A stretch of DNA of 64,000 nucleotides from Pseudomonadota bacterium (GCA_021825945.1 JAKAFN010000008.1:62001-126000); one strand, 5' to 3'. Positions 39,676 to 47,238 are shown, numbered from the stretch's first letter. Numbers and translations: made by a program. Notes: a model not told the origin generated them from the sequence alone.

Positions 39676-40280
39676 GGCGCGCTACGCGAGTAGGGCGATC
39701 ATCCATTGCCGGTGTCGGTCGACTGCTTCCAGCAGGGGATCGCTTCGGCATCGACGCGCAGCGAGATCGCACGAAGCCATGCTGTTACGTCTCGCGTTTT
39801 TTTGGAGATCCGCCCCGACCTATTCAAGGTGAGACGTATCGCGTTTGAGTAGGGGATCGCCGGTGAAGCGACGTTTACAGATGGTGGTTGCGGCGCCGGT
39901 GCATGGCGCCGCGATGCCGGGAGGGGAGATCAGAACGGATCGTCCGATGGCGGCAAGCCGGTGAGCCAGGGCTGTTTTGGATCAGAGGGTGGCGGCCGGT
40001 TTTGCGCATGGTGGCGCAGGATCTGGGCGAGGTAGAGGCTGCCGAACTGTAGGAGCAGTTCGGCGAGGAAGACTTCGCCGCGACATGCAAGTTTGCGCTG
40101 TTGGGGGCACTCGCGGATTTTTCGGTCGAACTCGGCCCGATTTGGCTCGTATACGCTGGCCGATCATTGACGCGGCCACGGCAGCAGGCAACTACCGAAG
40201 AATCCTCGGTAGTCCGTCTTGGTGGACTTGGCGTGATTCGGTAGTCGTCACCCCGTAAGCGTCTTCCTCAGTCATGTCCG
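39676..40280. other. Non-coding tract with a degraded gene end
   Basis: 605 bases after the STAND gene. Apart from the minus-strand remnant described at 39930-40163, the short open frames carry no recognisable protein. The composition is mixed, as expected for a junction between inserted modules. Confidence 0.4.
39930..40163 (-). pseudogene. C-terminal gene remnant, family unknown
   Basis: On the minus strand a 77-codon stretch without a start reads like a genuine protein C-terminus: 'EFDRKIRECPQQRKLACRGE', 'FLAELLLQFGSLYLAQILRH', 'PPPSDPKQPWLTGLPPSDDP' and F-stop. It is preceded in frame by a stop at 40,164-40,166. The regular helix and proline-rich tail make chance unlikely. I do not recognise the family; it may be the end of a mobilisation or transfer gene cut by insertion of a neighbouring module. 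Confidence 0.4.
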
Positions 40281-40607
40281 TCAACGCCTGGTGTCCCGAG
40301 GTTCATCTTTTCTAGTGCCCCTTACATCGGAATGTGGCGCGCCGGTTTTCGGTTTCGCCGCGTCGTCCAGGTTGGCGCGGGCATTCAGTTCCAGGTTGAC
40401 CAGCAGGCGCTCGATCACCTCTTGCCGTTCCACGCCCCACAGCAACGCGAGCGCGTCCAGGCGGGCAATCGCATCCGGTGACAGAAATATGTTGACTTGG
40501 CTTTTGACCCCTTGGGCGAGCCGATCCCGCCGCCGCTGTTGCGCCAGACGCACTTGCTCGCGGCGTCTTGCCTTGTGCGCCTCCTCGTTCTGCTGATTGT
40601 CATCCAT
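40281..40607 (-). CDS. Small ribbon-helix-helix-like regulator
   Basis: About 108 residues from ATG at 40607 (a GTG at 40622 would add five). A strongly basic, Gln-rich N-terminal half ('HKARRREQVRLAQQRRRDRL') is followed by 'QVNIFLSPDAIARLDALALLWGVERQEVIERLLVNL', whose short strand and two helices resemble RHH (MetJ/Arc) DNA-binding domains. It is divergent from the recombinase gene, with an inverted repeat in the 70-base gap. It is likely the repressor of the recombinase-ParM operon; this is inference. Confidence 0.55.
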   Translation of the reverse strand: MDDNQQNEEAHKARRREQVRLAQQRRRDRLAQGVKSQVNIFLSPDAIARLDALALLWGVERQEVIERLLVNLELNARANLDDAAKPKTGAPHSDVRGTRKDEPRDTRR

Positions 40608-40633
40608 AGTGGGATTGTGCACGGCTTCCGCAA

Positions 40634-40655
40634 GATGATGTAGAATACAATCATC
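40634..40655. promoter_or_regulatory. Operator/promoter between RHH regulator and recombinase
   Basis: Imperfect palindrome GATGAT-GTA-GAA-TAC-A-ATCATC in the divergent gap, containing AATACAATC that can serve as a -10 region (TACAAT, 40,646-40,651) for the recombinase gene. The position suits binding by the adjacent RHH-like protein and control of both directions. Confidence 0.5.
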
Positions 40656-40677
40656 GCGTCAACATGGAGAGGTCGCC

Positions 40678-41676
40678 ATGCCTTCCATCCCGGATCCGGA
40701 AATCCCCGCACTCACAGCGCCCGCCGGGGCTTTGGTGAGCGGTCTTGCAGCTGCGGATCGCGGTGGAGTCGAAGCGGACACCGCATTTCGCTACCAATGC
40801 CGCTTTGCCCAGTTGCGGGCACGGTACGAGCGGGAACAAGGCGGCTGGGACTGGGCGGGGTTCGTGGATTGGCTCACCAATCGCCGCGGCGAGCTACGTG
40901 CCGCCAGCTTCCGGCAGTACCGGGCCGCCGTGATCTGGATGCTGCGGCGAGAAGGCACGCCCGGGGCTGACGTGCTGATTGATCGGCTATGTGTGCCACG
41001 GTTCGTGGCGCCCAACCGCACTCTTCCTGCCCGCACGTCATCGACAAAAGCGAAGTCCATTTCTTCCTCGGACTTTCATCACCTCGCTGTTTGGTTGCAG
41101 AACCACGGCGGGAGATGGGACGACTTGGCGGGAACTTGGCTGTACTGGTCGACGGTGACTGGACTGCGTCCGGTGGAATGGCGAAATGCAACCCTGCGCG
41201 CTAATCCCACGAGTTGGGCGCTCGTGGTGCAAAACGCCAAACACACCCAGGGTAGGGCGCACGGCGAGGATCGCACCATATACCTGCAGGTCGATGTGGA
41301 GGAGGCGCACGCGCTGCAGTGCTTCCTGGATGCCGTACAGCGCGACTATGAGAAAGCCTACCAAGGCTGCCGCTTAGCGCTGCACCGGGCGACCAAGGCG
41401 CTCTGGCCTCGGAAGACACGGTACCCCACGCTATACACCGGCCGGCACCAGTTTTCGGCGAATGCAAAGTTCAGCGGTTTGACGCCGGAGCAAATCGCAG
41501 CCCTGATGGGCCACGCCGTAACCAACACACACCAGACGCATTACGGCAAACGTCGCTGCGGACGAGGCGGATTGATGGCGATAGCCGACCCGGGTGATGT
41601 GTATCGGGTGTTGGAGCGCAGGCAAATCCGCAAGGGGTTGCAATCGGCCGCGCCGGCGCCGGTTATTGGTGAGTGA
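40678..41676 (+). CDS. Atypical tyrosine recombinase/integrase
   Basis: A 332-residue protein with an N-terminal SAM-like domain (~35-110) and a C-terminal catalytic domain. Recognisable residues are R164 ('TGLRPVEW'), R256 in 'LYTGRHQF', H279 ('LMGHA') and Y289 ('THQTHYGKR'). The first histidine of the usual HxxR box appears as Y253, so the active site deviates from the standard. It precedes parM- and parR-like genes in one probable operon. It could act in integration of the element or in resolution of dimers, as with plasmid-borne recombinases next to partition genes. Confidence 0.7.
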   Translation: MPSIPDPEIPALTAPAGALVSGLAAADRGGVEADTAFRYQCRFAQLRARYEREQGGWDWAGFVDWLTNRRGELRAASFRQYRAAVIWMLRREGTPGADVLIDRLCVPRFVAPNRTLPARTSSTKAKSISSSDFHHLAVWLQNHGGRWDDLAGTWLYWSTVTGLRPVEWRNATLRANPTSWALVVQNAKHTQGRAHGEDRTIYLQVDVEEAHALQCFLDAVQRDYEKAYQGCRLALHRATKALWPRKTRYPTLYTGRHQFSANAKFSGLTPEQIAALMGHAVTNTHQTHYGKRRCGRGGLMAIADPGDVYRVLERRQIRKGLQSAAPAPVIGE

Positions 41677-41699
41677 CGACTTTTCTAAAGGAGAGTGGC

Positions 41700-42602
41700 A
41701 TGAGTGTAGGAATCGACATTGGGCGCTCGGGTGTGAAAATCGTCTCCGGGGAAAAGAGGTTGCCCATTTTTCCTGCGGTGGCGTGCCTTGCACGTCCGAT
41801 CGATGAGCCCGAAGAGGCTGTGCGTGCTGTGGCGCAGACGTGTGAATTCGGTGGACGAAAGTGGTTTTGGGGGGAGACCGCCGAAATCCATGGACAGGCT
41901 CAGCCGGGAAACGATCCGGGTTTTGAAATGACCGATGGCTATGCGGTGATCCTTCAGGCGGCTATTGGTCAGGCGCGCCTTGCTGGGATGGCCTTGGGTC
42001 GCGTAGCACTGGGAGTGCCGTCGGAAGCCGGCGCCATTGTGCGCGAGAGCGTCGCGCAGCGCATTTCGGCGATTCTTCCTGGGACTGCGGCACGGGTCGT
42101 CGCGCAGCCCGCCGGAGTACTGGCTACGGTCGCTGCGCAACGCCCGGAGGTCCTGCAGCAGACGGTGGCGATTATCGACGTCGGCCGGTACAGCACGGAC
42201 GTCGCAATCAGTGTGCGGGGTCGGCCTGTGGCTGGATCGCTGTTCAGCCTGCCCGGCGTCCGCGGTGCGGTCGATGTGCTCACCGGCGCGCTGCGCCAGC
42301 GCTTGCCGGGGACGATTTCATTCGAGACGATCGAAGTGGCGCTGAGAGAATCGTTTGTCGTGCATCGCATGCAGCGGGTGAACGTTGCCAAAGAGGCTCG
42401 GCAAGCTCGCGAACATCTGACCGCCATTGTCGATCAGGCGGTCGCTCGAATCCAGACCTTGCAGCCCGACGTGGAGGCGTTGATTCTTGCGGGTGGTGGG
42501 GTGGATCTGCTGGACAGCGGCATTCTGCCGCCGCACATGCGTGCTCCAGGAGGACGCTATGCGGTGGCCGATGGACTGTCTCGCATCGCGGCCCGACTGT
42601 AA
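41700..42602 (+). CDS. ParM/StbA-like plasmid segregation actin
   Basis: A 300-residue actin-fold ATPase. The three nucleotide-contacting signatures are in order: 'VGIDIGRSGVKIV' (phosphate 1), 'VAIIDVGRYSTDVAI' (phosphate 2) and 'ALILAGGGVDLL' (adenosine). A strong ribosome site (AAAGGAGAG) precedes ATG 41700, 24 bases after the recombinase. ParM filaments push plasmid copies apart when bound to ParR-parC. Finding this on an island suggests a plasmid-like phase of the element. Confidence 0.78.
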   Translation: MSVGIDIGRSGVKIVSGEKRLPIFPAVACLARPIDEPEEAVRAVAQTCEFGGRKWFWGETAEIHGQAQPGNDPGFEMTDGYAVILQAAIGQARLAGMALGRVALGVPSEAGAIVRESVAQRISAILPGTAARVVAQPAGVLATVAAQRPEVLQQTVAIIDVGRYSTDVAISVRGRPVAGSLFSLPGVRGAVDVLTGALRQRLPGTISFETIEVALRESFVVHRMQRVNVAKEARQAREHLTAIVDQAVARIQTLQPDVEALILAGGGVDLLDSGILPPHMRAPGGRYAVADGLSRIAARL

Positions 42603-42605
42603 TCG

Positions 42606-42890
42606 ATGTCACGCACCAGGAACATCAGCGTCGGGGTGCCGCCAGAGCTGCATGCGATGTATGCAGGCCTTGGCTTGCCCGATAGGCGGAAACTCCTGGA
42701 AGATATTCGGGTACTGCTGAGAAACCGATTCCGGTCCGACTCACCGGATCATATCGAGGCAAATGTCCTAGCCGGTAAGGAACGCCGGGGTGCAAAATGC
42801 CAGCACGTTGCGGTGCAGGCTAGCGATCTTGATGTGTTCTATGCCGACTCTATGGCTACTTTGCCTGTGGATCTCCCTCCTGGTTGGTGA
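42606..42890 (+). CDS. ParR-like small DNA-binding partner
   Basis: A 94-residue protein three bases after parM. The N-terminus 'RNISVGVPPELHAMYAGLGL' followed by 'RRKLLEDIRVLLRNRF' fits a ribbon-helix-helix fold, and the rest is variable, as in ParR/StbB adaptors that bind the centromere repeats and cap ParM. The assignment rests mainly on position immediately after parM plus the RHH pattern. The palindromic repeats downstream (43,054 and 43,560) are possible targets. Confidence 0.55.
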   Translation: MSRTRNISVGVPPELHAMYAGLGLPDRRKLLEDIRVLLRNRFRSDSPDHIEANVLAGKERRGAKCQHVAVQASDLDVFYADSMATLPVDLPPGW

Positions 42891-43041
42891 GGCGGCCATC
42901 TCGGAAATGACCGGCGCGCCTGAATAGCGGTACGGCAGGGGCTCATTACGAAAAGCAGATTCTGCAATCTGCTTTCTGAATTCTGAATTCAGGAAGGACT
43001 TTACCATCGCATTCCGCAATGTTCCTTCCACCCTTTCCGCA

Positions 43042-43140
43042 GGGCACGATTTGCGTTACTGCGAACATAGTAACGGAGGGAGGAGAACATGCGTATCCAT
43101 TTCGTAGACACAACCTGTCGGAATTTCCGACAGGTTGCCA
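43042..43140 (+). repeat. Duplicated leader module, copy 1
   Basis: Homologous to 43,549-43,645. The elements in order are: GCACGATTTG, palindrome CGTTACT-N8-AGTAACG (43054-43075), ribosome site GGAGGGAGGAG, ATG (43089), then hairpin CAACCTGTCGGA-ATT-TCCGACAGGTTG (43111-43137) and CCAT. The two copies are ~80% alike by eye, but the inner stem bases differ in a compensated way. Confidence 0.75.
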
Positions 43141-43160
43141 TCTGCCGTATTGCGGCTTAG
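43089..43160 (+). CDS. Small peptide of repeat module 1
   Basis: A 23-codon frame with an excellent ribosome site (GGAGGGAGGAG). The peptide MRIHFVDTTCRNFRQVAICR... aligns with the start of the second module's frame: F5, D7, T9, C10, F13, Q15, V16 and A17 are shared. The hairpin 43111-43137 encodes the TCRNFRQV part. It could be a leader peptide whose translation controls the hairpin. Confidence 0.4.
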   Translation: MRIHFVDTTCRNFRQVAICRIAA

Positions 43161-43181
43161 GGGGAACCCACGCGATAGGCC

Positions 43182-43212
43182 GGCAACTATCCGGAATTTC
43201 CGGTTAGTTGCC
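43182..43212. repeat. Third related hairpin
   Basis: GGCAACTA-T-CCGG-AATTT-CCGG-T-TAGTTGCC, a perfect two-part stem apart from a central T/T mismatch. It has the same outline as the two module hairpins (CAAC...GTTG outside, AATTT-like loop). The sense strand can be read as ATIRNFRLVA, resembling TCRNFRQVA of module 1, but without the palindrome and ribosome site upstream. Confidence 0.6.
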
Positions 43213-43548
43213 CGCGTAGGCGGAGAGACTGGTGGCAGGTTCAGGTCGCCGGTCAACAGCCACACTCCGTCGACCACGGATAGCACCGCAGATCCGATAA
43301 GCGCTTCCCCAGCGCCCGCGGCGTCCTGCCTCGAGGATTGGACGACGCCCGCCCTCCCGCAACCCGGGTTCGCGCACCTACGCTTGCCGGGACGGGCATC
43401 GACCGATCATTAATCACAAGGGGCATTCGCGCCGCCGTAGATCGAAAGGTTGCTTCGCGTCGTTGGCGGAAATTCAGTATTCCGAGCCATGTCTGAAAAC
43501 ACGTTCGTGTATTTCTGACGGCATGGAGCGTTTGCGCTGTCGTGACCG

Positions 43549-43645
43549 GGCACGATTTGCGTTACTGCGAGCACAGTAACGGGGGGAGGACATGGATACC
43601 AATTTCTCGGACGCAACCTGTGCAGATTTTGCACAGGTTGCCATG
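43549..43645 (+). repeat. Duplicated leader module, copy 2
   Basis: Second copy: GGCACGATTTG, palindrome CGTTACT-N8-AGTAACG (43560-43581), ribosome site GGGGGGAGGA, ATG (43592), hairpin GCAACCTGTGCA-GATTT-TGCACAGGTTGC (43613-43641) and CCAT. Compared with copy 1, the CGGA/TCCG part of the stem is replaced by GCA/TGC with pairing kept. Confidence 0.75.
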
Positions 43646-43882
43646 CTCGGTTCCCGCGCGGGTCCGGGATTATTGCTTGCGACTGGCAACAATTTCGAAA
43701 CTGGAAACAGTTGGCAAAAGTGCGGGGTCGGCCCGGACCTGCCGTTGGCTTTCCGGCGACGATGTCCACCCACACAGCATTCCGCGAAACGATTTGCTTC
43801 CAGGGAATGCTATCGAGGAACACCCAAGCCGCCTTGGACGACACATGGTTCAAAGTTCATCACGACCCCTTACATAGATTGA
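43592..43882 (+). CDS. Small protein of repeat module 2
   Basis: A 96-codon frame with a strong ribosome site. The N-terminus MDTNFSDATCADFAQVAM matches the module 1 peptide; downstream 'GSRAGPGLLLATGNNFETGN' may be a conserved-looking segment, and the rest is basic. No family is recognised. It may be a short gene whose 5' end is under hairpin control, or only a leader peptide with a fortuitous extension. Confidence 0.35.
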   Translation: MDTNFSDATCADFAQVAMLGSRAGPGLLLATGNNFETGNSWQKCGVGPDLPLAFRRRCPPTQHSAKRFASRECYRGTPKPPWTTHGSKFITTPYID

Positions 43883-44029
43883 AGAGCAAGATGTCCGAAG
43901 CCTGAGGTCATTGCCTGCGTTGCAATTTCGCCAACACAATGGTGCCATTGCCCTGATGGCTATTGACACCCTCCGAGTGAGTCCGATACATTGGATCCAC
44001 TTCAACTGCTTGGCAAATATCTTCTCAAC

Positions 44030-44222
44030 ATCATGTTCGCGAACCGCTACAGCACGCTTCCGAAACCGACCGATGCAATTCGGTTGGCGGTGCTGTCTTG
44101 CGTGCGCGTGATGCGCGAGATTGAAACCGTAGTGCCGGGCAGAATGGAGGAGAGAACGTAGTTCTCCACCATTCACAGGATTCCAAAGCCCGGTCCGCCA
44201 AAAGCGCACCGGGCTTTTTGTT
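44030..44222 (+). ncRNA. Possible small RNA or leader ending in a terminator
   Basis: The stretch holds a short hairpin GAGAAC-GTA-GTTCTC (about 44152-44166) and ends with a factor-independent terminator, AAAGCCCGGT-(13 bases)-ACCGGGCTTTTT (44185-44219). There is no gene directly upstream to need that terminator, so a short non-coding transcript is a reasonable reading. Its start is unknown and the left limit given is approximate. Confidence 0.3.
44185..44222 (+). terminator. Factor-independent terminator
   Basis: A 10-bp stem AAAGCCCGGT/ACCGGGCTTT with a 13-base loop followed by TTTTGTTTG. It lies 130 bases upstream of the HAD gene, insulating that operon from upstream transcription. Confidence 0.75.
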
Positions 44223-44352
44223 TGTCTTTGACGTGCGGAAGCGCAGGGAATTCCGATGTGCCGGGGGAACTCCTGCGCCCGGATTCCTGTCGGGATAGGC
44301 GCCGACACCAGGCGCCGGGCGAAGCGATGTGGGTTTTTGAAGGAGCGATCGA

Positions 44353-44901
44353 ATGAGCAAGCGACCCGTGGTTTTCCTCGACATCGATGACGTGCTCTGC
44401 CTGAACACCGCGTACACCGGGTATGACGCGGAGGCCGCGCTGCGACCGGTAGGAGGGCAGCCAACTCGCAGGTCGACGCCACCGGACTTGTGGGACCGGC
44501 TTTTCGCGCTACGACCGCGAACGAACCTCCGGGCGCTGCACGAAGAGTTCAATCCTTGGTACGTGGTTTCGTCGTCGTGGCGAACGAGTTTTAGCCGAGG
44601 AGGAATGGAAACGGTGTTCCGGGAAACGGGGATCGCCTTCGTTGCCGAACACCTGCACGAAATCTGGCGGACCGCGGATCACAAGTTCTGCTTCAACGTT
44701 GCCGGTGCTCGACGAAACGAAATTCTGGAGTGGATTGCCCGCTGGCATGACGAGAAATCACCCTGGATCGCACTGGACGATTTCGAAAGCGGCGAAAGCC
44801 TCGTAGGACACAGCAACGCGGTGTTATGCGAACCCGGAGTCGGGTTCGCGACGGACAAACTGGAACAAGCTCGCGACCTGCTTCGCATGTCGGGAGAGTA
44901 A
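44353..44901 (+). CDS. HAD-superfamily phosphatase
   Basis: A 182-residue protein starting 'KRPVVFLDIDDVLCLNTAYTG', HAD motif I with the nucleophile aspartate at ~10 and the acid/base aspartate two residues on. Motif II is probably 'YVVSSSWR', and the motif IV acidic pair is 'IALDDFESG'. This subfamily resembles HAD domains found with RNA-repair proteins. The ribosome site is GAAGGAG. It is the first gene of a rightward cluster of phosphoesterases, a nuclease and an ATPase. Confidence 0.75.
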   Translation: MSKRPVVFLDIDDVLCLNTAYTGYDAEAALRPVGGQPTRRSTPPDLWDRLFALRPRTNLRALHEEFNPWYVVSSSWRTSFSRGGMETVFRETGIAFVAEHLHEIWRTADHKFCFNVAGARRNEILEWIARWHDEKSPWIALDDFESGESLVGHSNAVLCEPGVGFATDKLEQARDLLRMSGE

Positions 44902-44917
44902 CCATGGGAGCCATGAA

Positions 44918-46174
44918 ATGTCGCAACTCATCAATAGGAGGGCAGTAAACCAAACGGGATTCGATGCGATCGGAAACCGCAGGCTCGACGCGGCTACGCA
45001 GATCCAGCACGGGCGCGCACTGCTCGTTCCGTTGCATCTGCTCGAACGCCTCGACGCGGAGGCCGAGCAGCGCGAAGAGGAAGCGGAGACAAGGCGGATC
45101 GAAAAGGCCGCTGCCGCGGCCGTAGCCATTGCCTCGAAATTGGCGAAAGAGGAGCCCGCTCAGGAAGACCTCGGGTTTCCGGTTGCGTTGCGGAACCATC
45201 GTCGCGTCACCATCTTCTCGCCGCAAAACGTCGCTGCCGCAAAAAGGCGCCTTGAGACGAATCTTCGGGAGAAGGCGGGGACGAAGGATCAACCGTCTCC
45301 CGCGATGAAGATCTTCGCGCGCGCGCAGGCCAACGACGGGATGCGGGCACTGCCGGATGCGCGCCGGGCCGCGCAGCGGGTGGCTGCGCTTGGGTCGCGG
45401 TTCGAGAATCTGGCGGAGCCCATCGAGTACCTCGCGACGATGCTCGCACTGGCCGCAAGGCAGCCGGCGAACGAGTTCCGGATTCCGCCGCTGTTGCTCG
45501 TCGGACCGCCCGGGATCGGCAAGACGTACTTCGCCCAGGCCCTTGCCGAGGCGATGGGGGAGGGGGTTCCGTGGCGCCGGTTCAGCGCCGGTCAGGCCCA
45601 GAGCGGATTCCAGTTGACGGGGACCGCCAACGGCTGGTCGACGGCGAGCCCCGGCATCGTGTTCGACATGCTCCTCGGTTCGCCCTGGGCAACGGGCGTT
45701 CTGGTCCTGGACGAGTTGGACAAGCTGGCAGGGGACCGGCAGTTTCCGGTGCTCCCGACGGTCCTGGACCTGCTGGCCGATACGACGGCATCGACCTTCG
45801 AGGATCTGTCGATCCACCTGAAGTTCGACGCTTCGCGGCTGGTGGTCGTGGGGACGGCAAACCACGGGGACGCGATCGACAGCGCCCTGCAGTCCCGGAT
45901 GCAGCACTTCGAGGTGCAGGCCCCCAGTGTCGATCAGCGCCGGCGGATCGTCGAGGCCGAATGGGCGAGTCTGTGCAAGAGGGGGCGCAGCCGGCGGCAA
46001 CTCGATGCCGATTCGGTCCAGGAGGCGGCGGAGCGGGTCGATCTCGATCTGCGGGTCCTGGGCCGCGCGCTGACGAGTGCGTTTGCGAAGTCGCTGTTGC
46101 GCAGGGAAGCCGGTACGGTCGCCCTCGAGTTGCCGAGGCGGGAATTGGCTCGGCGCGCTGCCGGGTTCTCGTGA
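44918..46174 (+). CDS. AAA+ ATPase of the Lon-like group
   Basis: A 418-residue protein. The N-terminal third is a charged helical region ('ERLDAEAEQREEEAETRRIEKAAAA'), possibly coiled coil. The AAA domain carries Walker A 'GPPGIGKTYF' (K202), Walker B 'GVLVLDELDKL' (D265, E266), sensor 1 'VVVGTANH' and an arginine in 'DSALQSRM'. It resembles the Lon ATPase module, but there is no protease domain. It lies 17 bases after the HAD gene and 17 before the cpREC gene, and may remodel RNA-protein complexes or substrates for the neighbouring phosphoesterases. Confidence 0.75.
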   Translation: MSQLINRRAVNQTGFDAIGNRRLDAATQIQHGRALLVPLHLLERLDAEAEQREEEAETRRIEKAAAAAVAIASKLAKEEPAQEDLGFPVALRNHRRVTIFSPQNVAAAKRRLETNLREKAGTKDQPSPAMKIFARAQANDGMRALPDARRAAQRVAALGSRFENLAEPIEYLATMLALAARQPANEFRIPPLLLVGPPGIGKTYFAQALAEAMGEGVPWRRFSAGQAQSGFQLTGTANGWSTASPGIVFDMLLGSPWATGVLVLDELDKLAGDRQFPVLPTVLDLLADTTASTFEDLSIHLKFDASRLVVVGTANHGDAIDSALQSRMQHFEVQAPSVDQRRRIVEAEWASLCKRGRSRRQLDADSVQEAAERVDLDLRVLGRALTSAFAKSLLRREAGTVALELPRRELARRAAGFS

Positions 46175-46190
46175 CCCAAGGAGAAGGCAG

Positions 46191-46501
46191 GTGAAGGTGC
46201 TTCTGGACGATGTGCAGGACGCGCCGCAAGGCTGGGTCCGGGTGCAGTGGCCCGAGGAAGCCTATCGCCTGCTGGAGACCGGCCAAGTCACGGAGATCAG
46301 CCTGGATCACGACCTGGGCACGATCTCCGCGGCACCGGCTACGACGTGGTGAAGTGGATCGAGGAGGCGGTGATCACCCGGGGGTTCCGCGCCCCCAGGA
46401 TCACCGTCCACTCCGCCAACGTCGCCGCCCGGGCGCGGATGGAGGCCGGAATCTGGGCGATCGAGGCACTGATGGAAGCGCGGACCGCATCGCCGGACTA
46501 G
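46191..46501 (+). pseudogene. Cyclic-phosphate processing receiver domain protein (cpREC), frameshifted
   Basis: A short receiver-like protein associated with RNA-repair and 2',3'-cyclic-phosphate processing genes. Frame 1 from GTG 46191 (ribosome site AAGGAGAAGG) reads 'KVLLDDVQDAPQGWVRVQWP' and 'VTEISLDHDLG', then breaks down. From ~46320 a second frame continues with '(R)GTGYDVVKWIEEAVITRGF', 'PRITVHSANVAARARMEAGI' up to 46501. Restoring one base near 46319 (GGC-GAC-GAT-CTC-CGC) gives one uninterrupted ~104-residue protein. It is either a real recent frameshift or a sequencing error. Confidence 0.75.
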
Positions 46502-46533
46502 CGATGGCAGAACGGTAGGGATCGGAGGGAATC

Positions 46534-47238
46534 ATGTTTGATGAAATCCTGGGATTGGGAAGTCTGGTCGACCGGTTTCCTCGGATCTTCCGCGGCGAGG
46601 AGCCCCGGTGCGCATCGCACGTCACGCCGGGCTGGCGCACGCTGATTTTTGAAGCGTTCCGCGAGATCGATGCAACGCTCACCGATGCCAATGCCGCGGC
46701 GTTCGAGGTCCACCAGATCAAGGAGAAGTTCGGCACTCTTCGACTCTACTGCGGCGGTCTCGAGCGCACACCCGGCGTCCAGGTGACGGAACACCTCTGT
46801 GGAGAGCGGCTCCATGGCACGACCCACGGCGATCTGCTTGGTGACCGGGTGGCGCGCATCGTCGAAGCGGCCGAGAACCAGTCGGCCACGACCTGCGAGA
46901 TGTGCGGCGCGCCGGCGACGAACGCCGTTCGGGACTACCGGGCGATGACCCGGTGCGAATCGCATCTCTCCTGGCCGTGGGATCGATGGGAAAACCACGA
47001 ATTCCTGCTCGCGCAGCAAGCCACATTCCCGCTCGCGCGCTACCCGTTTGCCGCGGCTCTGGCCGCGGAACGAGGGGCCAAGGCGAAACGGCTTGACGGC
47101 CGGGCGCTCCAGTTCCTGTACGAGGACGCCCTACAGCGGGGGATGAACCCGAGGGAGTTGGGCCTCGCGGATCGGGACTTGGCATGGCTGCTCCGGGTGG
47201 AAGGGATGCCCAAACCATGGGAAATGGACGATCTGTGA
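46534..47238 (+). CDS. Hypothetical protein with Cys-pair motif
   Basis: A 234-residue protein with a good ribosome site (GGAGGGAATC). It contains 'IKEKFGTLRLYCGG' (~residues 70-83), a phrase I associate with phage and island proteins of unknown function, and a CEMCG zinc-knuckle-like pair at ~127 followed by a further Cys at ~144. The C-terminus is helical ('RALQFLYEDALQRGMNPREL'). The stop overlaps the next start (TGATG), so it belongs to the phosphoesterase cluster. The role is unknown. Confidence 0.65.
   Translation: MFDEILGLGSLVDRFPRIFRGEEPRCASHVTPGWRTLIFEAFREIDATLTDANAAAFEVHQIKEKFGTLRLYCGGLERTPGVQVTEHLCGERLHGTTHGDLLGDRVARIVEAAENQSATTCEMCGAPATNAVRDYRAMTRCESHLSWPWDRWENHEFLLAQQATFPLARYPFAAALAAERGAKAKRLDGRALQFLYEDALQRGMNPRELGLADRDLAWLLRVEGMPKPWEMDDL

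Larger units (their letters stand above)
42891..44352. other. Repeat-rich, largely non-coding tract
   Basis: About 1.46 kb, less GC-rich than its surroundings. It contains two copies of a ~100-base module (operator-like palindrome, strong ribosome site, small open frame, hairpin), a third related hairpin, and a terminator-bearing stretch near 44.1 kb, each listed separately. No gene of normal size is supported. Confidence 0.5.

Noticed and set aside
43111..43137. Module hairpins as factor-independent terminators
   Set aside because: No T-run follows the stems; they sit inside small open frames after strong ribosome sites.
43042..43645. Hairpin repeats as integron attC sites or a CRISPR array
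   Set aside because: There is no integron integrase or GTTRRRY core in the right place, and the two ~500-base-spaced copies with different hairpins do not form regular repeats and spacers.
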